DNA of 64,000 nt from Saccharomycopsis fibuligera x Saccharomycopsis cf. fibuligera (lineage: Eukaryota > Ascomycota > Saccharomycetes > Ascoideales > Saccharomycopsidaceae): NCBI GenBank assembly GCA_001936135.1, contig CP012809.1:1785501-1849500 (forward strand), given 5' to 3'. The stretch's first letter is position 1. The number at the start of each line of letters is the position of its first letter. Positions 40,737 through 51,410 of the stretch are shown here, piece after piece. A program made the translations under genes and the position numbers. The notes below the pieces were generated by a model that saw only the letters and a program-made list of their open reading frames with translations, was not told where the DNA came from and ran no database searches.

Positions 40737-42713
40737 ATGGGAAGACGTGCTAAGAGCAAACAAGCTGCCCCACCATCTTTTGATGATTTCAAAAAAGATA
40801 GACAAAAGAAAGAAGATAAGCAATTGAAGAGAAAAAGATCCGCTTCAGTTACCGATGAGAAAGACTTGAAAGATTTCAAAAAGCAGCAAAGTAAGTCAGA
40901 CGGCAAGTCCAAGACTGACAAAAAATCCAAGAAAGATAAGGTCAAGCCAACCAAGAAGGGCAAAAAGGCTGACAAGGAAGAACCAGCTCTTGAAGATGAT
41001 GAAGAAATTGCCAATACCAGAAAATCTCTCTTTGACGACAACGACGATCCCGAAGAAGAAGCCATGGATGATTATAATGATGAAGATCTCAATGACGAAT
41101 TTGACGTTCAATCTGATAGCGATGATCAAGATGATATTGATGAGTCTACTAAAGAAGCCAAAATGACTCTTTTCAGTGATGATGAAGATGCTGCTGACAA
41201 CATGGAAGACTTGAGACAATTGAACGAAATAAGTACACAACAGGCTCTCAATATCAAAGGTGTGGGCGAAACTGCTTCTGATGACGATGAAGCAGCAAGC
41301 GATGACGATGAAGACAGTGACAAGGATTCAGATGATTATGAATCTGCTGAAGAAGGCGAAGAGGGGGAAATGGTGCTTGAGAAAAACCCAAGAGCCAAGA
41401 TTTTGCCAACTGAAGAAGAAAAAATCAAAGAAAGAGAAGAAGGCGGAGGGAAACCTGACGTGACCATTCTCCGTACCAGAATGATTGAAATTGGTAAAGT
41501 TTTGGAAGATTTTAAAAATATGGCTGAAGAAGGGAGATCAAGACAAGAGCATATTGATCAATTGCTTTCCGATATATGCGACTATTTTGGCTACACTCCA
41601 TTTTTGGCGGAAAAATTATTCAACTTGTTTAGTGTCAGCGAAGCTATGGAATTTTTTGAAGCTAACGAAATTGCTAGACCAATCACTATTAGAACCAACA
41701 CTTTGAAAACCAGTCGTCGTGATTTGGCTCAAGCTTTGGTGAATAAAGGTGTCAATTTGCAACCTATTGGGAAATGGACTAAAGTCGGGTTGCAAGTATT
41801 CGACTCCCAAGTGCCAATTGGGGCTACTCCAGAATATTTGTCTGGTCAATATATCTTGCAAGCCGCATCATCGTTCTTGCCAGTGATGGCATTGGACCCA
41901 CAAGAGAATGAAAGAGTTCTTGATATGGCTGCTGCCCCAGGTGGTAAGACTACGTACATTTCCGCAATGATGAAAAACACCGGATGTGTGTTTGCTAATG
42001 ATGCTAATAAAGCTAGAACCAAGTCCTTGATTGCTAATATCCATCGTTTGGGATGCAAGAACACTATTGTGTGTAATTATGATGCTAGAGAATTTCCAAA
42101 AGTCATGGGTGGCTTTGATAGAGTCTTATTGGATGCTCCGTGCTCTGGTACTGGGGTCATTGCTAAAGATGAAAGTGTTAAGACTTCTAGAACCGAAAAA
42201 GATTTTATTCAAATACCTCATTTGCAAAAACAATTGCTTTTGTCGGCTATTGATTCCGTCAATGCTCATTCGGAAACTGGTGGATATATCGTGTATTCTA
42301 CTTGTTCTGTTGCTGTTGAAGAAAATGAAGCGGTTGTCGACTATGCCTTGCGCAAGAGACCTAACGTTAAGCTCGTGGATACTGGCTTGACCATTGGTAA
42401 AGAAGGGTTCACCAGCTTCAGAGGCAAACATTTCAACTCTAAGGTGAAATTGACTAGACGTTATTATCCTCATGTGTATAACGTGGACGGGTTCTTTGTT
42501 GCCAAGTTCCAAAAAGTTGCTGCTAGTGTCCATGATGATAGTAAGGCTGGTGCTGCTGAAAAAGAAGCCATGGCTAGAGCCGATGACGACCAAGAAAGTA
42601 TCATTAAGAATGATTTTGCCTCTTTTGATGCTGAAGAAGATAAACAGTTCATACAAAAGAGTAAAACGGCTCAAGAACAAAAGAGAGCAAGAAAAATAAG
42701 ACCAACGAAATGA
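40737..42713 (+). CDS. NOP2: NOP2, nucleolar 25S rRNA m5C methyltransferase
   Basis: A 658-residue nucleolar protein needed for 60S subunit assembly. It methylates a cytosine in 25S rRNA using S-adenosylmethionine. The N-terminal ~220 residues alternate Lys-rich and Asp/Glu-rich blocks, typical of Nop2. The methyltransferase core has VLDMAAAPGGKTTYI (SAM motif I), LLDAPCSGTGVI with the motif IV Cys469, and YSTCSVAVEENE with the nucleophile Cys523 in motif VI. A Lys/Arg-rich tail follows. There is no in-frame CTG codon in the whole gene. It is in tandem with UTP10, 421 bp apart, and both have RRPE-like promoters. Confidence 0.96.
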   Translation: MGRRAKSKQAAPPSFDDFKKDRQKKEDKQLKRKRSASVTDEKDLKDFKKQQSKSDGKSKTDKKSKKDKVKPTKKGKKADKEEPALEDDEEIANTRKSLFDDNDDPEEEAMDDYNDEDLNDEFDVQSDSDDQDDIDESTKEAKMTLFSDDEDAADNMEDLRQLNEISTQQALNIKGVGETASDDDEAASDDDEDSDKDSDDYESAEEGEEGEMVLEKNPRAKILPTEEEKIKEREEGGGKPDVTILRTRMIEIGKVLEDFKNMAEEGRSRQEHIDQLLSDICDYFGYTPFLAEKLFNLFSVSEAMEFFEANEIARPITIRTNTLKTSRRDLAQALVNKGVNLQPIGKWTKVGLQVFDSQVPIGATPEYLSGQYILQAASSFLPVMALDPQENERVLDMAAAPGGKTTYISAMMKNTGCVFANDANKARTKSLIANIHRLGCKNTIVCNYDAREFPKVMGGFDRVLLDAPCSGTGVIAKDESVKTSRTEKDFIQIPHLQKQLLLSAIDSVNAHSETGGYIVYSTCSVAVEENEAVVDYALRKRPNVKLVDTGLTIGKEGFTSFRGKHFNSKVKLTRRYYPHVYNVDGFFVAKFQKVAASVHDDSKAGAAEKEAMARADDDQESIIKNDFASFDAEEDKQFIQKSKTAQEQKRARKIRPTK

Positions 42714-43134
42714 GGGGTCTTGAATGGTGAGAATGCTAACTTCTGATTAGGCTGGTGTTTGTTAGGCGTAGTTGGTGGCTTTTTAATAAAATTGTTTAAG
42801 TGTAAATTTAGTTGTTTAAAATGTAAGTTGTCATTAAATATTGGTTTCGAAGTGAATGTAATGAATGCTGTGCTTATACACCTTTGAAATCCTTGCGTGA
42901 ACATGCATGTATGGTTATTACCCGTATGCATGGTGCACAATAATGCACTGCATGCGATGCTCTTTAAAAAAATTTTTTTTTTTTTTTTTTTTCTTAAATT
43001 TCAATACATGCAATATCTAATTTCTGCTGCTTGCAACACTTCCCATTCCTAATAGCCAACCAGATTTTGCCTCGGATAACCTGATTATCCAGCATATTTT
43101 ATAGGCAAAAAAAAAAGAGCAAATATCAACCAAG
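42714..43134. other. Intergenic NOP2-UTP10
   Basis: About 420 bp. It contains a dense patch of ATGCAT/GCATGC-type short palindromes (42903-42960) and the GCGATGC plus A/T-tract element described separately. Confidence 0.6.
42954..42990. promoter_or_regulatory. GCGATGC plus RRPE-like A7T(n) element of the UTP10 promoter
   Basis: GCGATGC is at 42954-42960, followed after five bases by A7 and a long T-run from about 42966. This lies 145-180 bp before the UTP10 ATG and repeats the arrangement seen before NOP2 and RPF2. Confidence 0.5.
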
Positions 43135-46100
43135 ATGTCCTTGGCCAGTCAGCTCAAGAACATCGCTACTGCCAGCGCCAGTACGGTGTTGGACAGAAAA
43201 AAGAGACAAAAAATCCATTCTGCCTCTTTGATTTTTGATTCAAAAGTCGCCGCTGCTCAAGACTACAGCACAATCTTGTCTCATTCTTTAGAAGCCCTTG
43301 ACGAGCTTGAAGAAGTGAATAGTGTGTTTGGCAAGTTTAGAAACTCATTGTTTTCCGAGACCTCTATCGGCATTGATCGTAACGTGCAGTCAAAAGATCA
43401 GAATAGAGATTTGGATAATGCTATTGATAGTTATTTAGCATTAATTGCCCCATATTGGAATTCTCCCTTAAGTTACAATTCCGTGGAATATCTTGTTCGT
43501 CGTTTTTATATCCACATCCACAATGCTGAGTCATTCTTGTTGTCTGTTTTACCTTATTACAATACTCCAATTTTTGCCAAAATACTCTCTATTATTCCTA
43601 CCTTACCGCCAATTTTCTCATGGTTAACAAATTTGAAAAAAACTGGCAAGACCCCAACTAGAGAAGCAATTATTAGAGGCGGTTTTAATGATGTTGAATT
43701 TTCTCAACTATACATGGAATATGTGCTTGTTCAAGTTAAAAGAAGATTCGCATACCCAAACCAATTGATTTTTTTTGTCAGTTCCATTGTTGCTTCACTA
43801 TCTTATAATTCTACCAATGAGGTGTTTTTGGAAAGATCTACTGGATCCATCTTGAGAACTACTGCTGAACTTTTGGATACCGATAGAATGGAAACTCAAG
43901 TAGCTGCTAGCACGATTCTTGTTGTTTTAGCTGCTACTATTCCTCTTTCGGACGCTATTATCGATCAAATTGTTGCAGGAGTCTTGAATAAACCAGTTAA
44001 TAAAAAATCTGCGTTGACCTCTATTTACAAGACTTACCAAACTATTCAAGGGGCTCCTAGTGCATTCCCATTGAAACACTATAAACAGTTGGTGAAGTTG
44101 ATTCATAGCGCAGGTGCTGAAGTTTTTGAAAACTTGGTGAGTACGGATGCCAGCGAAGGTTACAAACTTTTCATTTCTTTTTTGAGAACTACCATCCGAG
44201 AGAATGCTTTTGAAAAATTGGAAAACTTGTACACCATTCTTGATAATGTTACCCTTTCAACAAATTTGAAAACTCTTCTCATTCAAGATTCGATCAAAGC
44301 TAGTTCTAATCAAACTTTGGAAGACAAGAGTCAATTGATTTCCTTTATTGAATACATTGCTAAACTTGACAAAGACTTGTTTATTAATATTTTGGAAAAT
44401 GAGTTCAGGCTTACCGTTAGTGATCTTGAAATGAACTTGCAGACTGTGTTGTCAGTTTTGAAAACTCAAGAAGTTGAGGAAGCTGAAGTGGTCAAACCAA
44501 TGCTTGACATAAGTGCTAAAGAAGGTGAAAATGCTAAAGAGATTCAGACTGTTGAATCCCTCATTAATGAAAATGTTCATAAACGCGGTTCATTCTTGGT
44601 ATTGGCCAATGAGATTGATGTTGAATTTAGCAAATTGTCTCAAGTTTTCATAAGAGCCGTTAAATTTGATTTGACAAAAACTTTCTTGTCTACGGTCTTC
44701 CAAAAGGATGAATCCATCGGGCTTACTTTCTTGCTTAGAATTGCTGTGACTGAAGCATGCCCAATAATTGTGCGGGTTGAGGCATTGGACGAATTAGTCA
44801 AGTCAACTAAATCGTTAGCTAACAATTCGCTTTTGATCACATTGTTCCCAATCTATTTGGTGCTACTTTCTGATGCAAACAAGACCATTAGAAAAAAAGT
44901 TGTTCAATTATTGGACATCTTGAGAAAGAATTTGATTGCTGCTAAGGCTAACTCCAAGTTAAGTGAGAATTTGTTTCTCAAGGATGAAATATATGGTAAA
45001 GAAAACTCTTCAAAGATTATTGTTTTGAGTCCAAAGGATTCTTTGAAGGTTACAGATATTTTATTAGCCAACGGTAGTTCATTGGTGATTGACAAGACCC
45101 AGCTTTTTAAGGTTTTTGAATCATTGGTTTATAAAGGCTCATCATGCAAGAAAATTAATGATTTGGTATTGGCTTATTTGAGCGTTCATTCGAGTATTAT
45201 CAATTTGCCATATATCAAAATCAATTTGATTCGTTTGACCAACTTAGGAACCAAATGTATCAAGAACTCTTCTGCTTCGGCTTTCATCTACAATGATTTC
45301 TTGAATAAGTATTTTAGCGATAGACAATTCTGGATCGATCAATGTGCTACTGCTAAACTCGATTTCAACTACTTTGAAAGCCAGGTTTTGGATTTATTAA
45401 ACTTGGACAACCATGTTAAGAACGAGCATAAAAAGACTGCAATTATTTCATCATTGAGTTTCTTGCAAAAGGCAATGAACTCAAATCATCAAGAATTAGT
45501 GGATGCATCAATTACTAAATTGGTTAACAACTTTTCCCTTTTGAAGATTGATTATCAAATTGCATTGGCACAAAATGTCATTGAGAGCGCTAATTCCGAG
45601 GAAGTAGACGTCTTGTATGATCCATTATTAACTTTGCAGTCATTGACATTGACCACTGACGTATTTGTTAAGTTGCTTGCTAATTTTCAACTTTATAAAA
45701 ACAGTGCACAAAGTGCTGCAACTTCTGCTGATAACACCAGTGCTAATGCTAATGAAAATGTTCCAAAGAGAAGAAGAAGATCTTCAGCTAGCACAAAACA
45801 AGCAATGAAGAAGACCGAAGTCACCAAATTGGCTGAAGTCCATTTGAGAAACGTGATCTTATTATTGGAAACTTTTGAAAAAGTTGGCCCTCAATTACAA
45901 CCAAACAGTGATCTTTTAGTGAATTTGTTCAACTTGTTGTCTGATTTGGAAACTTTAGGAACCGATGGAAATTTGCCAGTGTTGTATGCTCAGGAGTCTT
46001 TAGCTAATTGTTTGATAATCAGTATTAAGAATTCCAGCAAGTATCAAGTGAAGCTTGATTCGAACTCCATTAGAGCAGATGTCCTTGTCAGCATCATTAG

Positions 46101-48768
46101 GTCATCTAATTCGCCACAGTTGCAAAATAAGCTATTGTTGGTTATTGCAGAATTGGCAATTTTGGAACCAGAATTCATTTTGCACTCAATCATGCCAATT
46201 TTCACTTTTATGGGCGCTTACACTGTCAAACAAGATGATGAGTATTCTTCTTACGTTATTGAACAAACAATTTCCAAAGTCATTCCAGCATTAGCTTTGA
46301 ATGCTAATAGTAATGGTAACAAGGTAGAAGAGATCGAATTCTTGTTGACTAGTTTTATTAGTGCTTTCAATCATATCCCTAGACATCGTAGAGTTAATTT
46401 GTTTGCTACTTTGTCTTCAATCTTGGGTCCAGAAAACTCTATCCATATTGTCTTGTTTTTGATTGGGAAACTATACTCTAAGGCTGCAGTTAAGCATAGA
46501 TACAATGAATGCAAATTGTTGGTTGACTTCGTCAAGTCATTAATGAAGCATTTTGAAATCACCGATCAGTTGTCCTCCATTAAGAATTTTTTGAATCTTT
46601 GGTCGATTATTCCAAACTCAAAGGTCAATGATTCTACTAGCGAGGAAATCTTGACTCAAATCAAGTCAAGATCTATCTTAGGTCCCGAATTTCTTGAAAT
46701 GAATGATCACGAACTTTTGTTGTTGAAAAAGAATTTGGTTAGCTTTATTGAAAGAAGCATCATTACTGAGTCTGAAACCAGCAGACACAGTTTGCCATAC
46801 TTAAAATTACAAGTTGCTACGTTATTACTTGACCCAAGAGCAAGCCAGCAACAAATAGATGGCCTTTTGGATGTTTTCAATGCAGTTATAAAATTAGTTT
46901 TGGTTGAATTGTCTTCAAACATTCAGAGAAGTGTTGATACTGAAAGTGAGGTGTTTGAACTTCAAAGCAAAATCAACAAGAAGTTTTATAGATTGTTGAA
47001 TGATGTGCTCAGTTTGTTGCCAATTAAGTACTTTGTTGAATCAGTTATCAAATTAGTTGAGTTGCCTCATACTGAGGAAAACATTGCGGTTATTTCCAAT
47101 GTTATTTTCTTGTCTTCTAGACAGTTCGATTTGGAAACTTCTGATAATGAAGTATCTGTGGAAAGCGGTAATGCATTGAGTGCAAGATTGGTACAAATTG
47201 TCAGTGATTATGCGAATGATAAAAAACCAGAGACTCTTGAGATTGCTCAAAATTCTTTGGATACGTTGAGTTCATTAATTAACAAGTTCCAACAAGAATT
47301 TAACAGTGATTTCATGATGACATTGTTGAGCATTTTGACTAAGGTTGATGCTAATAAGGTTAGCTTTATTAACGATTTTGAATCCCCTGAACTAATCATT
47401 TCCTCATTGAATTTGGTCAGTAATATTGTCTCGATTATTGGTATTAGAACTATTGGATATCTTTCTAAAATTCTTCCTCCAAGTTTCGAAGTTTTCGAAA
47501 GAAGCAACAAGTTGTCCAAAAAGGAAGATCAAGTGGATGCTGGTGACGCTGATTCAGAAGATGAAGATTCGGATGAAGATTCAGATGAAGATGATGACGA
47601 ACAGACTACCAACCAGCTTGTTCAAACTTCAGTTGCTTTGTTATACTCTTGTTTCATTAAAAAGATTCCTCAAATCATGGCCTCCAGTTTGCACAGAATC
47701 TTGTATGAATTGCTTAACACCAACTTGATTAAGAAGGATATTAAATTATCCATCTTGAACATTGTCTTCACCCATATTGACTTGAAGGTGCTTTTCAAAA
47801 CATTGCTCAATTTATGGGACTCTAAAGAATTTGAAAGGTACTCATCAAGCTCAATTGGATTATACTTAAACTTGTTGACTCAAACCATTGAATCTCTTGA
47901 GAAATCCACCACGGTTAGCGTTGCTTCTGGGTTCTTGAAGTTTATGTTATCCAGTTTTGAATTCATTAGAAGTAATGACGAAACTGTGTTTAACAAGAAT
48001 GCAATTGCAAGAATTGAGTCTTTGCTTTTCAGCAGTGAGCTTCAATTTGTGATGAAATTGAATGACAAATCTTTTAGACCAATTTTCAGCGCTGCGGTTA
48101 GTTGGGCATTTGATAATAATAATTTGACTACGCAAGACGATTTCGTTAGAGTTGTTATCTTTATCAAATTTTTCAACAAGTTGCAAGAAAACCTCAAGTC
48201 AATCATTACAAACTACTACTCTTATTTCCTTGACAATATTTACGCCTTGTTGGATAAGTTTTTGAACAAGCAAATCCCAGTCGATGTTAACGAAGAATAC
48301 ATTTTGAACGTTAAGAGATTGGTGCTTATATCTCTTAACACATCTTTTAAATACGATCAAGATGAATACTGGTTGGTTAATACAAGATTTGAAAAGATGT
48401 CACTAGCTTTAACTGATCAACTTGCCGTTACTGAAGCCAAGATTGGTAAACATTTAACTAAGGCCCTTACTACGTTGGCTGTCAAGAACAGTAAGGTGGC
48501 TGATCATAATAAGGCATTAAGTAAATTATTAATCAATCATGTCAAGGTGGACTGTTCCACTCAGGAAAAATTTTCTACTATTAAGGTGTTTGAGAATATT
48601 TTTGTTAAGGTCGGCACCAGTTGGTTGAGTTTATTGCCACAGTTTGTCCCTATTATTGCTGAGTTGTTGGAGGATGATGATGAAAAGATTGAAATGGAGG
48701 TTAGAAGTGGGTTGGTGAAGGTTATTGAAGATGTTCTTGGTGAAAGTTTGGATAAATATTTGGATTAA
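43135..48768 (+). CDS. UTP10: UTP10, large HEAT-repeat component of the SSU processome
   Basis: An 1877-residue alpha-helical protein (1769 in S. cerevisiae). It belongs to the t-UTP/UtpA subcomplex, which binds the 5' external spacer of pre-rRNA and links transcription to 18S processing in the nucleolus. The N-terminus MSLASQLKNIATASASTVLDRKKRQKIHSAS matches the Utp10/HEATR1 N-terminal domain in order and content, and continuous HEAT-like helices follow. A basic linker with KRRRRSSAS lies near residue 880. A short acidic patch (SEDEDSDEDSDEDDDE) sits near residue 1480, followed by the C-terminal BP28-type region ending EMEVRSGLVKVIEDVLGE. Codon use is A/T-ending (11 of 30 sampled codons end in G/C). 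Confidence 0.95.
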   Translation: MSLASQLKNIATASASTVLDRKKRQKIHSASLIFDSKVAAAQDYSTILSHSLEALDELEEVNSVFGKFRNSLFSETSIGIDRNVQSKDQNRDLDNAIDSYLALIAPYWNSPLSYNSVEYLVRRFYIHIHNAESFLLSVLPYYNTPIFAKILSIIPTLPPIFSWLTNLKKTGKTPTREAIIRGGFNDVEFSQLYMEYVLVQVKRRFAYPNQLIFFVSSIVASLSYNSTNEVFLERSTGSILRTTAELLDTDRMETQVAASTILVVLAATIPLSDAIIDQIVAGVLNKPVNKKSALTSIYKTYQTIQGAPSAFPLKHYKQLVKLIHSAGAEVFENLVSTDASEGYKLFISFLRTTIRENAFEKLENLYTILDNVTLSTNLKTLLIQDSIKASSNQTLEDKSQLISFIEYIAKLDKDLFINILENEFRLTVSDLEMNLQTVLSVLKTQEVEEAEVVKPMLDISAKEGENAKEIQTVESLINENVHKRGSFLVLANEIDVEFSKLSQVFIRAVKFDLTKTFLSTVFQKDESIGLTFLLRIAVTEACPIIVRVEALDELVKSTKSLANNSLLITLFPIYLVLLSDANKTIRKKVVQLLDILRKNLIAAKANSKLSENLFLKDEIYGKENSSKIIVLSPKDSLKVTDILLANGSSLVIDKTQLFKVFESLVYKGSSCKKINDLVLAYLSVHSSIINLPYIKINLIRLTNLGTKCIKNSSASAFIYNDFLNKYFSDRQFWIDQCATAKLDFNYFESQVLDLLNLDNHVKNEHKKTAIISSLSFLQKAMNSNHQELVDASITKLVNNFSLLKIDYQIALAQNVIESANSEEVDVLYDPLLTLQSLTLTTDVFVKLLANFQLYKNSAQSAATSADNTSANANENVPKRRRRSSASTKQAMKKTEVTKLAEVHLRNVILLLETFEKVGPQLQPNSDLLVNLFNLLSDLETLGTDGNLPVLYAQESLANCLIISIKNSSKYQVKLDSNSIRADVLVSIIRSSNSPQLQNKLLLVIAELAILEPEFILHSIMPIFTFMGAYTVKQDDEYSSYVIEQTISKVIPALALNANSNGNKVEEIEFLLTSFISAFNHIPRHRRVNLFATLSSILGPENSIHIVLFLIGKLYSKAAVKHRYNECKLLVDFVKSLMKHFEITDQLSSIKNFLNLWSIIPNSKVNDSTSEEILTQIKSRSILGPEFLEMNDHELLLLKKNLVSFIERSIITESETSRHSLPYLKLQVATLLLDPRASQQQIDGLLDVFNAVIKLVLVELSSNIQRSVDTESEVFELQSKINKKFYRLLNDVLSLLPIKYFVESVIKLVELPHTEENIAVISNVIFLSSRQFDLETSDNEVSVESGNALSARLVQIVSDYANDKKPETLEIAQNSLDTLSSLINKFQQEFNSDFMMTLLSILTKVDANKVSFINDFESPELIISSLNLVSNIVSIIGIRTIGYLSKILPPSFEVFERSNKLSKKEDQVDAGDADSEDEDSDEDSDEDDDEQTTNQLVQTSVALLYSCFIKKIPQIMASSLHRILYELLNTNLIKKDIKLSILNIVFTHIDLKVLFKTLLNLWDSKEFERYSSSSIGLYLNLLTQTIESLEKSTTVSVASGFLKFMLSSFEFIRSNDETVFNKNAIARIESLLFSSELQFVMKLNDKSFRPIFSAAVSWAFDNNNLTTQDDFVRVVIFIKFFNKLQENLKSIITNYYSYFLDNIYALLDKFLNKQIPVDVNEEYILNVKRLVLISLNTSFKYDQDEYWLVNTRFEKMSLALTDQLAVTEAKIGKHLTKALTTLAVKNSKVADHNKALSKLLINHVKVDCSTQEKFSTIKVFENIFVKVGTSWLSLLPQFVPIIAELLEDDDEKIEMEVRSGLVKVIEDVLGESLDKYLD

Positions 48769-49205
48769 GAAAATAGGTGGATAAGTTACAGCATTGCTAT
48801 GTGAATTAATGTTACTTCTATAAACTTTTAATTATAAGTTGAAGTTGTAGTTTCATTGCTTTTGCAATGATTGAACTGTATTTCCGACACATTTGCTTTA
48901 CTGTTTTGTATTAATTATAGACTTGCCGTTTAGACTAATGTACATTAAGAAAAAAAAACATAAATAAAATATAGAAATACAGATCTCAGTTTGAGAATAT
49001 AGAGCTAAAATTACACAAAAAATAAACGACAGGGCTGGTAACAAACAGAAATAAAGGAATAAATATTTTAAAAGTTTTTGAGCCACCCACAAAAATAAAA
49101 AATAAAAAAAAAAAAAAAAAAATTTCGTAAACGTCAATTCACATTTATTATTGCCGCAGTTATGGAGTTCAAGACATTGACAATTACCTGAATTAAGTAG
49201 GTCAG
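48769..49205. other. Convergent intergenic UTP10-ING gene
   Basis: About 440 bp of A/T-rich DNA between converging 3' ends, with an A-tract near 49099-49122. No gene is seen. Confidence 0.6.
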
Positions 49206-51410
49206 TTACACTCTCATTCTTCGCCGTAAGGATCTTACGTGTTTAGATTTTGAATCTCCAACATTTTCCAGCTCCACCTCCCCGTAATTTGCCAAAGTAG
49301 GAGCTATGCGTTCGCTTTGTCTTCTGCTTAATCTTCTCTCTCCTGAGACTTCTGGTACTGCAAAAATTGAAGATCCCACATTCACCGGTTTCAATGATTG
49401 CAAAAGTCTGCTTGATTTCTTTTGTTTTTTTGTATTGAGATTAGACTTTTCAGATTCAGTCTGTATAGCAATTTGTTTCCGTTTTTTTGATTTTGGGCTC
49501 TGAGGATTTTGGTCGATTGGTAACAATGGATTGTAGCTGGAGTTGATTTGTCTTAGTAGCCTAGATACTTTTGGAGAAGAAGCTTGGCTTTGAACCTTCA
49601 AATCCTTGCTTGCTCGTTGTCTTTCTTTCGGAACTTCATCTCCTACACTGTTAGGCCGGGATGTATGCCTCAAGGTACGCTGGTCACCAGTGTCTATACT
49701 GCTCTTCAATATTTGCCTTAATACATGTTCTCCAGGATTTTGATCATCTTTCTTTTTAACAGTATGCTTAAGTACCTTTCGCGGTTTTCTTAGTAGCCTG
49801 TCTGGATCTTCGCTGTAATTTCCAATTTGCTGCACCACAGTAGACAGTTTTGACGGTAGTTGCTGAGCCAGAAATCTTGATGACCGTCTACTACCTGACG
49901 AAGTTGCGCGATCCGGCAATTTCTCATTATTATGAAAATCAGGATCACTTTTAACTTTGGCACTATCTTGTGTTGATAACTTTTTTTCGTGCTTTGGTTT
50001 ACACCAAGGACAATACCATTTCAGATTTTTAGGCGGGCTATAGCTGCTTTTCAATCCAATACATTTATAGTGAAACCAGCCACCATAAGGACAATCATCA
50101 TCATCACAGCCAATCATTTTTCCCGAGGAGCCGGTTCTGCAAATACAATAAACTTCTTCTTCTTCAATCATTTGATTATCATTTCGATATACCTCTTGTG
50201 TTGACTCTGCTTCCAGTGCAGTGCGCTCTGTAGTAGTTCTGCTCGTTTTAACGCTTTTATTCGTGGAAAGAATCTCGGCATCAGAAATGGAATAAGAGCT
50301 ACTTTGTGCAACATCCGAAGAGTCTATTATTTTTGGATCTTTGTTAGCCCCTTTAAACGTTAATTTGAGCTTAGGAGTAGTAACTCGAGGAGTCGTGGAG
50401 CTGTCTTCTGAATCTGATTCGCTAAATAATGGCAATTCTAGTTCACTCTTAGTTGATGGATTGCGATGAAACTTTAGCGGTCTTTTACTTGACGAGCCGT
50501 TTGAACTTGGGGCTTTAATAATCAATTTAACTTTAGGTTTATAATGGTTGTTAAGATTAAAGCATCTATCAAACGCATCATTTTTGGTCATCAAAGATAA
50601 CACAATTTGTTTGCGATAGAAATCATCTTTGTCCTGCTTGATTTTTTTGGCACTTTTAGATTCAATAAGTTCTTTGATGAGTTGTTTGAACTCGTCATCA
50701 AAATCTGAAAATTTGTTATATGCAGTTTCATTATTGCGCCTTTGGAAACATTGTGTTTCCTGCATAATTGACTCGTATTTGTTAGGGGTGTTGTAAGTGG
50801 AGATATTGGGATACGTATTCTTGTAGTCTAATTCTATAAGATTTTCCTCGGAGGAATCATTAGTACCTTTTAAAATAAAGCATTTCAAAGGTTCCCTGGA
50901 CCAACTGCGTGCAAAAACTAACTGAATCAATTGATATGAAAATCCGTTTAATAATTGTTTGGCGGAGTCTAATAGTAATCTTAACTTGATGGCTTCGCGA
51001 ATTGATTCATTGTGCAAGCGCCGTATTTCAGAGTCTAGTTGCCTCGTCTTTTGAAAAAGCCGTACTTTTGTGTTTTCAAGTAGTGTAAACTTGCTTAAAG
51101 AGTTAATCCACTGGTCTATATCTATGTCGATGTCAATGTCAAGCTCATCGCTTCCTGTATCGGAGTTATAATTACTATTGCTATTATTATTATTACTGAT
51201 TTGCCTCCCCGCGGAAGAGTAGGCGGCTAGCGCTTGAAACTTGGAAACTGTCCTGAGTAACTCAATATTGTGGTGAAGAACGTCTTTCTTATCATTGAAT
51301 TGGATGTTCAAGGATTGAATAAGCCACAAACTTCGGATAATGTCAGCAGGAAGATGATCTGTTATTGCAAGGTTTGAGATAGCGTTGATGTTCTCATCGT
51401 TAGTGAGCAT
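49206..51410 (-). CDS. ING-family PHD-finger protein (Yng1-like), unusually long
   Basis: A 734-residue chromatin reader. The N-terminus TDHLPADIIRSLWLIQSLNIQF resembles the start of the ING domain and is closest in wording to S. cerevisiae Yng1 of the NuA3 acetyltransferase. Helical coil follows to about residue 155. A PHD finger lies near residues 425-478 with C4HC3 ligands (VYCICR ... GCDDDDCP ... WFHYKC ... WYCPWC). The residues used by ING proteins to cage trimethyl-Lys4 of histone H3 are present: Tyr before the first Cys, Met in KMIGC, and Trp before FH. One extra residue precedes that Trp. A ~255-residue basic, Ser/Arg-rich tail follows, so the protein is over three times Yng1's length (219). 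Pho23 or Yng2 are alternatives. Confidence 0.7.
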   Translation of the reverse strand: MLTNDENINAISNLAITDHLPADIIRSLWLIQSLNIQFNDKKDVLHHNIELLRTVSKFQALAAYSSAGRQISNNNNSNSNYNSDTGSDELDIDIDIDIDQWINSLSKFTLLENTKVRLFQKTRQLDSEIRRLHNESIREAIKLRLLLDSAKQLLNGFSYQLIQLVFARSWSREPLKCFILKGTNDSSEENLIELDYKNTYPNISTYNTPNKYESIMQETQCFQRRNNETAYNKFSDFDDEFKQLIKELIESKSAKKIKQDKDDFYRKQIVLSLMTKNDAFDRCFNLNNHYKPKVKLIIKAPSSNGSSSKRPLKFHRNPSTKSELELPLFSESDSEDSSTTPRVTTPKLKLTFKGANKDPKIIDSSDVAQSSSYSISDAEILSTNKSVKTSRTTTERTALEAESTQEVYRNDNQMIEEEEVYCICRTGSSGKMIGCDDDDCPYGGWFHYKCIGLKSSYSPPKNLKWYCPWCKPKHEKKLSTQDSAKVKSDPDFHNNEKLPDRATSSGSRRSSRFLAQQLPSKLSTVVQQIGNYSEDPDRLLRKPRKVLKHTVKKKDDQNPGEHVLRQILKSSIDTGDQRTLRHTSRPNSVGDEVPKERQRASKDLKVQSQASSPKVSRLLRQINSSYNPLLPIDQNPQSPKSKKRKQIAIQTESEKSNLNTKKQKKSSRLLQSLKPVNVGSSIFAVPEVSGERRLSRRQSERIAPTLANYGEVELENVGDSKSKHVRSLRRRMRV

